From Imbricaverruca yamaguchii (lineage: Eukaryota > Arthropoda > Thecostraca > Neoverrucidae), in contig JAOTOL010001605.1 in the NCBI GenBank assembly GCA_034440575.1, positions 1,922,501 to 1,986,500 on the forward strand: a DNA stretch of 64,000 nucleotides, in the 5' to 3' direction. Position 1 is the first letter of the stretch. Each line of letters starts with the position of its first letter. Below are positions 22,301 through 37,300 of this stretch, one piece after another. The notes under the pieces are model-generated. The model had not been told where the DNA came from, did no database searches, and saw nothing but the letters and a program-made list of their open reading frames with translations. Made by a program: the position numbers and the translations under genes.

Positions 22301-25300
22301 GCGACGGTGGACTGGGCGTCACCGGGCACGGCGGCAGCCGACACTGCTGGGTCTGCAGGGTCTCCCCCTGCAGGGTCACGTCACCACAGGTCACGGCGGC
22401 AACCGACACTGCTGGGTCTGCAGGGTCTCCCCCTGCAGGGTCACGTCACTACAGGTCACGGCGGCAGCCGACACTGCTGGGTCTGCAGGGTCTCCCCCTG
22501 CAGGGTCACGTCACTACAGGTCACGGCGGCAGCCGACACTGCTGGGTCTGCAGGGTCTCCCCTGCAGGGTCACGTCACCACAGGTCACGGTGGGGTCGTG
22601 TCAAAGCCGATCTGGGTCTGTAGGGTCTCCCCCTGCAGGGTCACGTCACCACAGGTCACGGCAGGGTCGGGTCAGAGCTGATCGATGACGTCACCGTTGA
22701 CCACGGTGACGTCACCGTCACGCCACACCACCGCCAGTATCACTGCACCAACACCACATGGATACCGCGTCATCACCACTGTCACTAGATGGTCACCACA
22801 CTGTCACTGCACGGTGACCAGTGTCACTACACCTCTACATACCACTACTGTATCGTCATCAGCGTCACTAAACCGCCACCAGTGTTGCACTACACCATCG
22901 CCAGCGGCACACCACCTCCGCTACACCACCACCGAGCCGGCAGCCCATCACAGATGTCACTGCGCCGGCGTCCAACCCAATACGCTGTCACCATCCATTC
23001 TCGGGAAACAGATTGCCACAATCAGGATCAGTGATAGCTCGCTGTACCTTAGTTGCCTACTCGTCAGGGGCCGTCGTTGAGAAACTGGGCTCGTTGGCGC
23101 AATGCGATGTTTCGACAGTGGGACTTAACTATGTATATGAATTGCGCAGTTATATGCACGTCTCTGGTTACTTATCAGTAACAGAAGCGCATCGCAAGCT
23201 CTTGTCTACTTTTTATCTAGTTTCGTACATAAACTGTGCTTCAACATCTTCCTTCCTCCGATAATTGAATAAGAGCTAGATGAGCACTTTAACACTTATC
23301 TTCAGCTACAGGACATATACCATGGCGTAAGATGATGCTGAACAACATTCGCAAAAGGCTGTGACCTGTAGGTGTGTCGTGAGGCACACCCCCAATGGCC
23401 ACATGAACACTACGCCCGCGGTGCCTTACTGCCGATTCTGTGTTACATGTGATCTTCAGTCAGCCACCGTGAAACCGCAATCACCGTGAAGCCGCAATAA
23501 TCAGGCAGTCACATCCGGGCCCACCGGCCGGTGCCACAGTCACATCCGGGCCCACCGGCCGGTGCCATAGTCACATCCGGGCCCACCGGCCGGTGCCATA
23601 GTCACATCCGGGCCCACCGGCCGGTGCCATAGTCACATCCGGGCCCACCGGCCGGTGCCGTAGTCACATCTGGGCCGATCGGCGCCATAGAGCCACATCA
23701 GAGTTGACCGATCGGCACATACCATAACGTCACGCCGCCTCTATGCATGCATGTGCAGACGGTATGTGTGGTGTGTACACTGTACAGTGGGCGGTATGTG
23801 TAGTGTGTACACTGTACAGTGGGCGGTATGTGTAGTGTGTACACTGTACAGTGGGCGGTATGTGTAGTGTGTACACTGTACAGTGGGCGGTATGTGTAGT
23901 GTGTACACTGTACAGTGGGCGGTATGTGTAGTGTGTACACTGTACAGTGGGCGATATGTACAGTGTGCACACTGTACAGGGTATTGAGGAGATCACCTGG
24001 CAGAAGGCTCCGTGGTTACGCGGCTGCGGCGAGTCGCAGAGTCTGTATCTGACGCGGCTGGATGTGCCGCAGGCGCCGCCACATGGCGACCACTGTGTCC
24101 AGGGACCGAACCCGCCGGCGATGGTCACTGTAACAGCACCACCACCAGTCACCACACCGGCACACCAGCCGCGAGGTACTAGTGGCATACAGCGAAGTGA
24201 AAAGGCAGAGAGAATGAAAAGAAAATGGACAGAAATGTCAAAGAATGGAACGTTGCGTTCCAGTATGCGAGTGGTGGACACAGTTGTGTAAGCCATGGTT
24301 TTGTGATTATATGCGGTGCTCGCAACAAATCCCGCAGTAATTCGTTCGCAGGAAGAAGCTAATAATACAGGTGAATGTCTCGGTGTATTTTCACTACATC
24401 GCACTTGCTCGTCCATAAACCACGCCGCTAGAGACAAATGCTGGCTCCTGGGGAGCTCAATGACTACAGAGTATCGCTGGTGAGAATTTTGCCGAGGCTA
24501 GGCCTCACTAACTGTGTACACAGTACCCAGGTGTACACCTTGTGAGACCCTGGCTGACTTCACCACCACGCTGCGCCTGTACCTGGATCCTGGACGTCAA
24601 ATGACCATAGCCACGACTCGCTTTGAACTGTATCACCACATCGGGTCCCGGGTGTTGTGCCGAGCGGTGGACACTTCCGTGCGTTGTGGGCACACCACGT
24701 CAGTCGATGTGGCGCCCCCCCCTACACACACCCCTCGAATCCGCGGCTGAGGAAGGGATCACCAGCTGGTGGCCCCACCAGCTCGCCCTCGCCCTCAGGC
24801 TATAATGAAGTCGTTCGGACGCCGCGCCAGACCTATCGCATCCAGTCTCGTTTTATTGCACCTGCGGTATCCATGGAAACACAGGAGGGAGCTCGTGGGT
24901 GCGTGGGGGAATTGAAGCAAAATGCTCTGAAATACGATGAAAATGACTGATTACTCTGAAATGAAAACTATGCAGTTCACGTCACTTTACATCAGCACTC
25001 GCAGCAATGTTAATTCGGTTGTTCCGACCCAACGATACTTGTAGCGAAGCTTCCTGTGGGGGACACTTTCAATTCATAACTATAGCCCCTACCTTCCCCA
25101 ATCATACCGCGACAGGAAACCATACCCGGCGCCGACCTGTCTCGCATCTTATGCAGACATTGCCGCCAGCCGCCGTCGAGGCCAGTGGCTCATTGTTCCC
25201 CTCTCCTTCCGGTCAAGATGCGCAGATACCTGACACCCTGGTGCCGCCGCCGGCCGCCGCCGGCCAGGCTGCAGTGAGGTCACGCCGTCTGACCCATGTT

Positions 25301-28300
25301 GAAATGTCAGCGGGTGACGTTGGATGTGACCGTCATAGGTGACGTAGGATGCGTAGCCTATTCTGGGAACACTATGGGCAGGTGCGTGCACGTGCGTGTG
25401 CATGACTGAGAGATCACAGGTATGTGAATATGTGAATAGTATGACAGTTGTTTAACACAGCACGTGCGTGAGCATAGCTGAGATGGAATGACATAAAGAC
25501 ATAAAGACATGAAAGATTAGTGCAACTCTGAGCCACAAGGGCCCTTCTTGGTTGCACTCTGTACACTGAACCAGTTGCCCACCAAATCTGCCAATCAGCC
25601 CTCCCTGTAATACTGAAAAGCAAGCCCTCTATTCTTATAATGATTGTCTATGCTGTTTTTAAAGATGTTCAATGTGCTGCTACTGACGATGTTTTCTGGC
25701 AGCTGGTTCCAGTGTTCCACTACCCTGTTGGTGAAGAAAGTTTGCCTTAACCTTGTTCTGCTGTGGTTAATTTTAATTTTGGATTCATGACCTCTAATTG
25801 CATCATTTCTGTTAAATTCAAACATTTCCCCAAGGTATCCCCTCTCCAGACCATTGACAAATTTAAAGACCTCGATGAGATCTCCTCTCAGCCTTCTATA
25901 TCTAAGTGAAAACATATTCAATTTCTTCAATCTTTCCTCATATGCCAGGTTGCTTATGCCATTAACCATTTTTGTAGCCCTCTTTTGTACTATCTCTAAA
26001 AGCCAACAATCTTTTTCATAGCTAGGAGACCAAGCTTGGATGCAGTATTCCAAATGTGGCCTGACATATGCACAGTAAAGCTTCCTGATCACTTCCTCAC
26101 TTCTGTATGATACATTCCTATTTATTGCCCCGAGCATTCTCAGTGCCTTCTTCCTGGCTTCCTTGGTCTGTTCTGATGCCCCCAATTTTGTGTTTAGAAT
26201 AACACCTAAATCCTTCTCCTGTTGAGTCACTGATAGCACTTGGCCACCCATCAAGTATGGAGCCTTCATATGCTGCTTACCTACATGCATGATTTTGCAC
26301 TTATCAAAGTTAAATTTAATTTGCCATTCTTCGGACCACTTCACAAGTTCGTCTAAGTCTTTTTGCAGCGAGATATGCTCATCCTGACCTGTTATTGCCC
26401 TAAAGACCTTCAAATCATCTGCAAATTTCAAAACTTTACTGCTTAGGCCACTTTCAATGTTATTTACAAATATAATGAACAGTAATGGCCCTAGTACTGA
26501 CCCCTGGGGGACTCCACTAAGAACATTTTGCCATGATGACTTTGTACCATTTAGCATCACTCTTTGCTGTCTATCTGAAAGCCACAACTCTATCCATTTT
26601 AAGATGCTACCTGCAATACCATGACAGTGAGATGACAGTAGTATGACTGTGATGTGACAGGTCATGTCACTGTGACAATGGTAGGTGTGTCCGTAATGCG
26701 ACGTGCGAATCTGTGATAGCAGGTGCGTCTCGAATGATGTATGAAGGCGTGGATGCATGTATGTGTGGCGGTCTACTGAAGAGTCGTGTGCGAAACAATT
26801 TAACTGTCTGTGCTAAATGAGGCTGTAGTAATAATTTATCTACCACGCTGCACTATTGAAGCTTGAATAATTATCGCCCTTAATTGCCAATGCAACGCAC
26901 AATACAAAAGTGCTGGAATTGTGGTGCCTGTCAAGATGTTTGGATCCGAGCTCTGGGATTGAGACATAGAGCTATTTAATTTACACCCGGGGGTAATCGT
27001 CAACGTCGCGGTCCATAGAGCTACTCAACGTGCCAAAGGAAGTTTTCCCCAGACATTTTGCGAAAAATGTCTGATAAGCTCTGGGGAGCAAAACTTCCCT
27101 ACATACTGGAACGAACCCCGGGTTTCGACAGCACACTTTCGCCCGGCTCTGTTCGCGCTGAAGTTCTCTGCCACCGGCGAAGTTTGGCCAAGTCCCGTGC
27201 TGCCGGCCACTGCCATCCGTACCATCCGCCGCCGGTGATGTTTGACAGACAAATGGCCGCGCTGTCGCCCGGCCCGCACGCGAAGCTACGCACGACACCT
27301 GTTCAATGCAAGGCCGACCTCGGTCGACATTACCGCATGCGATACTGACAAATTTAGCAGGCGACCTCTCAGGCCCAGCCGTGTCCCGCACGTCACGTTC
27401 AAATTAGGAAAATTGGACAGGCCGACGCCGCTGTCCACAATCTCTCGTATTCAACTGTTTCGCAGCCCAGTTCCATGAACGCTTGAACACGACCTGCCGC
27501 TTCGAACTACACGGTCGGTGGTGTGGCTAGGATTTGGTGCCCGACTGTCAACTGATCCACGCTGCACGAGTCCGACTGTGCACGTGCGACGCAAGGTGCC
27601 GCCCATTTGTTGACGGAGCGACACTCGCTTGTGTTCAGCCGTGTACGTGCGACACTCGGCGTGTGGCCAGTTATGCCTTTGCGACACGCGGTTTGTGTCC
27701 AGCCGTGAATGTGTGCGACACTCGGCTGTGTCATATTGTGGACGTGCGACACTAGGTTTGCGACCAGTTATGCACTTGCGACACTCGGCTTTTGTTCAGC
27801 CGTGAGTGTGTGCAACACTCGGTTGTGTCCTGTCGTGTACCTGCGACACTCGGTTTGTGCCCAGTTATGCACTTGCGACACTCGGTTTGTGTTCAGCCGT
27901 GAGTGTGTGCGACACTCGGTTGTGTCATATTGCGGACGTGCGACACTAGGTTTGCGACCAGTTATGCACTTGCGACACGCGGTTTGTGTCCGGCCGTGTG
28001 TGTGCGACGCTCGGTGGTGGCCTGTTGTGGACGTGCGACACTTGTGGCGGTTCACCGTCCGTTGGTGTGCCGATGTCGAGCAGCGAGTCCCGTGTGGCGG
28101 GTCCAATTAGCGCCGGGCCGGCCCGTCAGGTCGGCGATTACCGACCGTCAGCTCGCCCTCAGGCCATGTTCCGCGTCCATTGTTCCCGCTTGGCCGCCTC
28201 CGCCGCCAGCCGGTCCGGCGTCGTTGTCGACGAACTCGCGTGCATCGCCCGGCGGCACGATGGTCCAACCCTTCGGCATCGATCCGTGGTGGTCGCCGAT

Positions 28301-31300
28301 TGCCTCCGAACAAGACCGGAAGCCGGCGTGTCGCGCTAATTAATTTGGACCCGGCGGTCACCGCCACATGGCGTGGGACATGGCGCAAGTGCCGACGCCG
28401 GGTGTCGTGACAGCAGGCCTGTCACCAGCACTACATGGCGTGGAACATGGCGTATCATGGCATGGTGTCGTGCCGTGGCGACATGTCCGTCATCAGCACT
28501 ACATGGCGTGGAACATGGCGTATCATGGCATGGTGTCGTGCCGTGGCGACATGTCCGTCATCAGCACTACATGGCGTGGAACATGGCGTATCATGGCATG
28601 GTGTCGTGCAGTGACGACATGTCCGTCACCAGCACTACATGGCGGGGAACATGGCGTATCATGGCATGGTGGTGCAGTGACGACATGTCCGTCACTGGAT
28701 GCATGGCGTGGAACATGGCGTATCATGGCATGGTGTCGTGCAGTGACGACATGTCCGTCACCAGCACTATATGGCGTGGGACATGGCGTATAATGGCATG
28801 GTGTCGTGCCGTGGCGACATGTCCGTCAACAGCCCTACATGGCGTGGGACGTGGCGCACGTCGTGTCGCGACGATGGGCCCGTCATCAGCGCCATGTGCC
28901 GCGGCCGTCGGCGGCCAGGGCCCTGTCGTTAGTCGGGACGTCACCGGCCCTTCGGACGAAATGTGTGACTGGAATATTAACGGTGTGTGTGGTCGCATTA
29001 CCGCTGGAGTTCGCACACAATGGCGTGGGAAGTCACTGCGTGGGGTCGTCGGTTCTAGTTTCGATCTAGGAAGTCTTTAACACGCGCCCTGGAGGGCCTC
29101 TGAAATCGACGCGCACTTCAGGGGGCGCATTCAGCCCTCCCCCTACGATCTCGGCTCCTATTAAAGCTAGAGCAACGAAATTCGCGGGGTGGATAGGTAT
29201 GGAAATGAATAGGTGAAAAGGCAATTCAGCCCTATTGTGTGCAAAATTGATGACCTTATAACAATATCTTTAAGGTCAAAGGAAGTCACATGTGTCAAAA
29301 TGGTTTTGTTTTGCGTGACGTGGCTTGTCATTGTTATGGACCGCTGTGATTGTGTTTAAATGCTCCAAAATGGGCATCAGTGATGCTTTGGACATTACTG
29401 CTGATGCAATACAGATGCTAGGCGCGGCATTTGACCTCAGCCCACCTGTATTGCAGCACTTTATAAGGTCAGTTACCTGCTACAGTTTCCGGAAGCGGAC
29501 CGCCCACCCGACTGCTCAGTCGGGCGGCTCGGCGCAATCGGCGTCGCGGAGAAAGGAGTGAAGTACATGAATGCAGTGTGGAAACGCTAGGTACGCAATG
29601 ACAAAAGGTAGTTTTCAGGATGTGTAGGAAGTAACATGCAAATTGGTTCAATCGCATGGCAGGCATTTGCATGTATGGCAACATTCCAGTTGGCATAGTT
29701 TGGTTTCAGTAGCCTGTCATGAAGTTTGCCTGACTTGACCTCTGCGACCTAACATGGCCTTGAAACAATATAGCATATCAGTATGCATCAAACAAGGACT
29801 AGTGTTGCCAAGAACACTTCCCTCTTGCCAATATACGGGAAGCGCATCAGCGCCGATTTTTGTGGTCTGGCGCTACGAAATGTTTTGAATTTAACGGCCC
29901 CTAACTCGAAATTGTCTGGGACGATTTCAGATTTTTACTTTAAAAGACGCGCCGAACATCTCTGAGTAGGTACGCAGAAACTGGTGTATACCGATTGGTA
30001 AAACCTGGAGTTATCTACGGAAGACCGGAGGGGTGGCTGATTTCACCCCCCCCCCCCTCCAGTGCACGTGTTAAAGTGTGCTGCAAACACAGATGGTCCT
30101 CAGTTGGGAAACTAACGGTGGCAGGAATTCTTCGCTTAGTAATGTGGTGTCCGAAGACCGGTGTTTCTGCTATAAGACGAGCAATGGCTGGAATAATAAG
30201 ATCAGAACCTAATTTCGGAACATGCTTAAGCACCGATGTCCGCAACACGAGCATTCGGCTCGCCACAATGTAGCTTACTTGCACCGCATCTGCCACATGT
30301 TGCCGAATCACTAATGAACACTGATGTAACAATCACCAGCTACTGCTGGTGAAGACGTTGTTCTGTAAACATGCAGCACTGATCGCTGATTTGCCCTGGA
30401 GTTCTCGGCTCGCGCTGCACCCAATGAGCAGTGAGGTTGTCCCGAACCAGGTGATGTGATGCTCTGCTGGAATAAGCCTTGTTCCGGGACGGTATGACCT
30501 AGCTGTGCCTAATTTTTATTTGACTGCGGTCAGCACACGGGTGTGTTTTGCATAGCTTAGGACAACCGCCATTAGTCGTGGCCACAATAGAGCACTCAAC
30601 TTGACTCTTGTTTCGGTACAATGGTTTTGTTTTGTTTTTGTCGGCTGTTGGCTGGAATCCATGACATTCCGGCATATATCGCCACCCGTCTCGTCAGTCC
30701 AGATCAGTATGCACAGGCCAGTGAGACCTAGCGTGGCTGACACGGAATCCCATGCATCGAGCAACTACGTCGGTATTTTCAGAGCGTGTGCTTCAAAACA
30801 AAAATCGATGAAAAGAAGCGTTGGCGGTTGGATCGGCTTGTAGTATGACCGAGTGGTCACACGATCTGACACGCCCTCGTGTCTTCAGGACTGTTCCCGG
30901 GATGAGCACACCACCGGACCTTCGGCAAGTGTTGATTTGGCCTATGCCTGCCTAATAGACAGTTCTAATGAACTTGTGACCTGGTGAGGTCTGCAAGGTG
31001 GAAACAATTTTGTGTTGATAGAAAAAGTAATATCCGATAAATCGCAATGAAGCATTTGTATAGCTCGATTCTCGCGAGATGCGAGGAGTGGAAGATGTTG
31101 TCATTGCATTCGTTCGTAACGGTCGATGAAGCTGTGGATGAATGAATAAATTCACCTTTGTCACGTTATCAGCTGCTTAGCAAGAATTTTCAGAGTCCGA
31201 TCCAGATGATTATGTAGGAACGTGTTTTAATTAACGATCACTTCATACTATATTATCTTCATTTACGCATATCTTTATATCAAAGCTAATCTTAATTTCG

Positions 31301-34300
31301 TATCTCTATGATTTCCCTGGGCCAATTATGTCCCGACTTTAATTGGCCACCAGACGCCATAACGGGTGCATGTATTACAGAACACCCAAGTAGTAAGATG
31401 TCTGCTAAGCAATGATATAAATGTCAAGCTGAAAAGTTATATCTCGGAGCTCACTGCACTTCATAGCCTACATACCTGCTTGGGGTGCTGAGAAAAACTT
31501 AAATGGAATTACCGCTGGCTTCCATCCAATTCAAACGCAGCGCTTACATAAGGTTCAGAATGTAATACATTTAAAAGCAAAGCGATGCAAAAGCACGTAG
31601 TAAGACCAAATAAGGGCACTCTATGTGACCGGACCACAATGTCACCGGACCACAATTTCACCGGACCACAATGTCACCGGACCACAATGTGGCCGGACCA
31701 CAATGTGGCCGGACCACAACGTCACCGGACCACAATGTGGCCGGACCACAATGCGCTGTCGAGGTCGTTCCAGCCGCCGGCCGTGTGTGGCTTTTCGTCA
31801 CGCCGCGCGCCTCAGTCACGGCGCGTGACGGACGTCCGCCGCGCCTCACGGCGCAGGCTCGGCTGGTGAGTAGACACACTCATCCCACTGCGGCACGAGT
31901 GTGGCGAGTGTGCGTCACTCACCCCGCCACAGCACAGGTGTCGGTCACTCACTCCCTCACGGCACAGGTGTCGGTCACTCAATCCCTCACAGCACAGGTG
32001 TCGGTCACTCACTCCGCCACAACACAGGTGTCGGTCACTCACCCCACCACAGGACAGGTGTCGGTCACCCACTCCCTCACAGCACATTTGTCGGTCACTC
32101 ACCCCGCCACAACACAGGTGTCGGTCATTTACCTCGCCACAGCACATTTGTCGGTCATTTACCTCGCCACAGCACCTTTGTCGGTCACTCAGCCCGCCAC
32201 AACACAGGTGTCGGTCATTTACCTCGCCACAACACATTTGTTGGTCACTCACTCCCTCACAGCACAGTTGTCGGTCACGTATCCCCCCACAGCACATTTG
32301 TCGGTCACTCACTCGCTCACAGCACAGGTGTCGGTCATTTACCACACCACAGCACATTTGTCGGTCACCCACGCCGCCACAGCACAGATGTCGGTCACCC
32401 ACGCCGCCACAGCACATTTGTCGGTAATTTACCCTGCCACAGCACAGATGTCGGTCACTCACCCCACCACAGCACAGATGCCGGTCACCCACGCCGCTAC
32501 AGTACAGGTGAACAGCAATTATCTCGCCACAGCATGGGTGTCCGTCACTCAAATCGCTACAATGCGGATGTTCGCCACGAAGAGAGCACCACCCATCTAC
32601 TCGTCTGCGCTGTTCATCCCCAATTCCCAATTCATCGTGCGGATATGCTCATCTGGCATGACTGGACATTGCCGCAGGCTGAGACAGTCGCATCGCTGTC
32701 TGTCGATATGCATCAGGTGATATATATACGTCATCAACTGTACAATAGGAGCCTACCCCTGATGCAGGCTGAGGTTGGTTGGTCGGTTATTGGTTTGTAC
32801 GACACATCGACCGTTGAGTCATGCAGCGTCGCCAATCTCTCACGCCGATTGGTCGCGGGCGAAGAGTAGCGACAGGTGAGACTCGAACCCACAACCTTTC
32901 GATTGTGAGACGAACAACTTACCCCTAGGCCACTCGTCCCCTGATGCAGGCTGAGGTGTGCTGTGAGATGTGAGATGTGCCGCGAGGCATGCTGTGTGCC
33001 GCTTCCAATCAACTTGGTGGCTTGGCGACCTCACTTTAGCATTCTTCGGTAATGACGAGGTGGGTCGGTGTTCGAGGTGATTACAGCGATGACCCATCCT
33101 CAGCTCATCTTCCACAGTCCATACCCCAAACTGGCACCGTTCAGACGGCATCGGCCTCCTTTCATCGTGTCTACATGTTAACCAGGAGAGACACAGCTTA
33201 ATGATGCAGCCTCTAAAAGATTGAGAATGAAGTTGCATGATTATTTTCGCTGCATCTCTGTGCTTAGCTTGAATGAATAGTGAGTTGGGAAACATTTTTT
33301 TCCATCCTGCAGCGTGGCATATTGTCTTACCCATACAGAGGTAGTAAATTGTGCTTCGCTGTGAGGGTTAGGACTTGTGTGCTCATGATGTAGAACTAAT
33401 GCTGAAAAAAAATAAAACAATTCCACTGTGGCCCATCAGAATGCTTACACGTCTAGCTACTTCCCATAACACTAAACTTCCCAGTCTCACAGCGGATGTT
33501 GGTGCCAGGCACGACGTTTTGATGTTCAGGTAGGAGATTGGTACGGAATCCGACGGTGGCGCACAGGCAGTGTCAGCACAAGTTGGGGACTGAAGGCAAT
33601 CGCGTGTGGGCAGATGTAGTATCGTAGTAGTGGTCACATGTGACCAGGTGTAGTAGTCACGTCAAAACAACACTAGCCACAATATCATGGGAGCCGCGGA
33701 GGTAGCACCTGTTGCATGCATTTGGCGGTGGCATTACTCACGCGGAAGCGGCGCGGTGAGCACTCGCCACCTTCTACGTGAGGATGGCTGGACCCGGTAC
33801 CCGGACACGGAGGATGGCGGCGTACCAGCCGCCACCCGACCCGACGCGGTGTACTCACGCGCCGGCAGGAGCGTCGGCAGGCAGACGCGCCGGGCGCGGT
33901 ACACGGCGCCCGACCAGCCGAACGCCGCGTAGTCGAAGCAGTAGCGCACGTAGCGCGTCGAGAAGAGGTGGCACGGCAGCGACAGCGCGCCGCTCTCGCC
34001 GGCCGGCAGCCGCCGCTCGGCCAGGTAGCGCTCCGAGTAGGGCGGCGCCGGCGAGCCGACGTCGGCGCGCTCCACGCCGAACACGCGCAGCCGGTCGCGC
34101 GCGTCGGCGCAGCGCGGCCGGCCCAGGCGCACCTGGACGCCGGCGCCGGCGCCGCACGGCAGCACGCTGTCGCCGCGCACGCGCAGCCGCAGCAGGCGGC
34201 TCCAGCTGACGCGCATCGCGTTGCTGACGGCCACCAGCGGCGCGTCGCTGACGTTGGCCGCCAGCTGCAGCTGGTAGAGCGCCGGCCGCTCCAGCCGGCC

Positions 34301-37300
34301 GCAGCCGATCGCCACGTCGTGCGCGCGCTCGTAGAAGTCGCGCAGCGGGTAGCGCTCGGTGGCGCGGCCGGCCGGCAGCGGCGCGGCGCCGCCGTCGCCG
34401 CCGGCGCCGGCGCCGGCGCTCGTCGCCGCCGTCGAGTGCACCAGCACGCCGGTGACGGCGAACGTGCGCGGCCGGCGCGGCGGGCACAGCGCGCTGGTGA
34501 AGCGCACGTGCGCCACCACGTTGTCCTCGTGCGACTGCGCGCGCTCGGGCAGGATGACGCGCACGGCCGGCCAGCCGACCAGCAGCGGCGCGCTGACGGC
34601 CAGCAGCTCGCTGTCGGCGCCCGGCCGGCCGGCGGCGGCCACCAGTCGCGCCACGAACGTGCCGCCGTGCTGGATGGCGCCGCACCGGAACGTGGCCACG
34701 CGCTGCGCGCCGCCGACGTCCACCACGTCCACCGTGTCGGCAGACGCCACGTGCAGCAGCTCGAGCGTCAGGCGGCGCGTCGACGTGGCGTTCCCTCTGG
34801 AAACGCATCGGAACGAGGTCAACGGTCGGGCCATGTCGCAGCGTGAGGTCGCGCCGACGGAGACCCGACGGCGGTTCGACGACAGTCCGGGTCGTAACGC
34901 GGCCGTAATCCGGTCGGCAGCGCCGCAGTACCAGTCACTCAGCCAATTCCCCGCAAGATATGTGCCGTTGTAATCGGTGTAATGCACGCAAGGCGCCGCA
35001 CAAGGCTTCGGCGCGATCGATCCTGGCTGCGGTTGCAGTCCCGCCACGTGGTATGGCCGGCCCGGTGGTGTGGGCGGTACGACTTCCTGCTCAGAGGTGT
35101 GAGCGATGCGACGTTCTGTCCAGAGATGTGTACGGTACGAATACATGCTCGGCAGTGTCGTGGTTACAACCTCCTGCTCAGCGGTGTGGGCGGTACGACT
35201 TCCTCAGCGGTGTGGGGGTTACAACTTCCTGCTCAGCGGTGTGGGCGGTACGACTTCCTCAGAAGTGTGGGCGGTACAACTTCCTGTTCAGTGTTGTGGG
35301 GGTTACGACTTCCTGTTAGGCGGTGTGGGCGGTATAGCTTCCTGCTCTGTAAGTGCTGGAACAGGCAGTGCCTTGAGGGCACTTCGGCAGAAGGCTTTCT
35401 TGAGCCAAGTGCGTGTAGCGTCAGCATCTTTGGAAGTTAGCTGATTAGTCACACAAAGCATACCGAGTAATGTGCGAATTACAAGAGTGTGTTCTTGGCA
35501 TTGCGAACAAGGACATAGTAATTTTGTAGTCTATGGTATTGTTTCATACCCAATACATAGTGAAACTAGATGAGAGAAGAGCATGGGTGTTGATAGATAT
35601 CGCTACAGCATATATTAGAAGGACATGTAGATATGTGTAACGTCAGTTTACAGCTCTTCAATGACGGGTTCACATTAAGTCGAGCCAATCTTCCCAGAAT
35701 GGGAGTTCAGCACGGCGGTACTGCTGGTGACTCAGCCTCCCACTGCCCCCCCAGTTACCTGTGGCTGCTGTCGCTGCGCGGCCGCCCGATGGTCACAGTG
35801 ACGTCACTCTGGAGAGCGGTGACGTCACGCTCGTGTATCTTCAGACTGAACAGTTGTGTCGGGCCGGCGGCTGCCGCCGACGCATCGTTGACCTCCTGCG
35901 CGGTCAGACGGTCTCCTCCCCGAGCAGTTCGCGAGTTGACTACAAAAAGAGGCAGGCGTCTAACATACGCCAGCGAGCATGAGCAGCCGTCCCGGAAACA
36001 GCCCGGGAGTAGTTGGAGGCACCAGATTCAGATATCGTTCACGAAGGTCGAGTTCAGAGAACGGATCACAGATGAGAACCAGGGTTGGGTCAAGCGACAG
36101 GATCCAGACACCGAGCTCACATACCGGGTTCAAAAGTCAGGCGCAGAGACTGAACCCACAGACTGTGTCCAAGAGCTAGGCTCAGAGACCGAGCCCACAT
36201 ACCGGGTCCCAGAGCCAAATGGACCCACAGACCGGGTCCAGACACCAAATCCACCGACCGGGGTCAATAACCAGGCTCAGACGCCGAGCACAGAGATCTG
36301 GAAGCATGGTCGGAGATACCGGATATTGGTCCTGTATCGTGCATGGCTCATGTGTGTCTGTTGATTGGATAGTCAGTGCAGCGTACAAGTCCATCAGTAC
36401 TCAATAGCTTGGTACCCACCCGGCCGTGTCTCTATCCTACAATTCCGGATACTGATATAACCTGATCCCGCCCGTGTCAGCGTCAATCTTCTACCTGGTT
36501 AAGTCCGTGTGGACTGAACCGATTACAGTCCGAGGCTGGCTGAGAACAATTGCTTGTCACCCTTGCTTGTTGCTTGCAATTGCTTGTTGACTGGGAGTAC
36601 TCACTATTAAGCATATGACTGGTAGTGCCCACTATTCATGATGTGACTGTGAGTACCCACCATTTATCATGTGACTAGGAGTCCCCACCATTTAGCATGT
36701 GACTGAGTACCCACCATGTATCATATGAATAGGAGTACCCACCACTTATCATGTGACTAGGAGTACCCACCACTTATCATGTGACTAGGAGTACCCACCA
36801 TTTATCATGTGACCGGTAGTGCCTACAATGCATAACGTGAATGGGATTACCCATCAGTCATAATGTGACTGGGATTATCCACCAGTCATCATGTGACCGG
36901 GAGTATCCACCAGTCATAATGTGACCGGGAGTATCCACCAGTCATCATGTGACCGGGAGTATCCACCAGTCATCATGAGACCGGGAGTATCCACCAGTCA
37001 TCATGTGACCGGGAGTATCCACCAGTCATCATGTGACCGGGAGTATCCACCAGTCATCATGAGACTGGGAGTACCCACCAGTCATCACCTTAATGAGATG
37101 GCCCTTCAGCCGATATTCAAATGATATGCCAGTTGAACTGAACACTACACTTTTAGCTACATGAACGTAGGCTTCATCAGACCACAAAATCGATATGGAT
37201 TTGTCGGTGCCATGCGATATCATTTTGGTTTCGAGTGTGGTTAAGTGGAAGCGTCAAATTGATCAGGTATGAAATGGATCAGGTGAAACTGATCTATATC

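Noticed and set aside
31812..32869. Long cysteine/histidine-rich and threonine-rich frames over the 30-bp array
   Set aside because: Array artefact; no conserved start, no splice sites, no domain.
32870..32940. Functional tRNA-Val gene on the minus strand
   Set aside because: Three stem pairs fail, and the sequence continues into a SINE body bounded by a 20-bp target duplication.
33778..34973. Plus-strand frames opposite exon 3 of the THSD1-like gene
   Set aside because: High-GC shadows with arginine/alanine bias; the minus-strand reading has splice sites, phase and homology.
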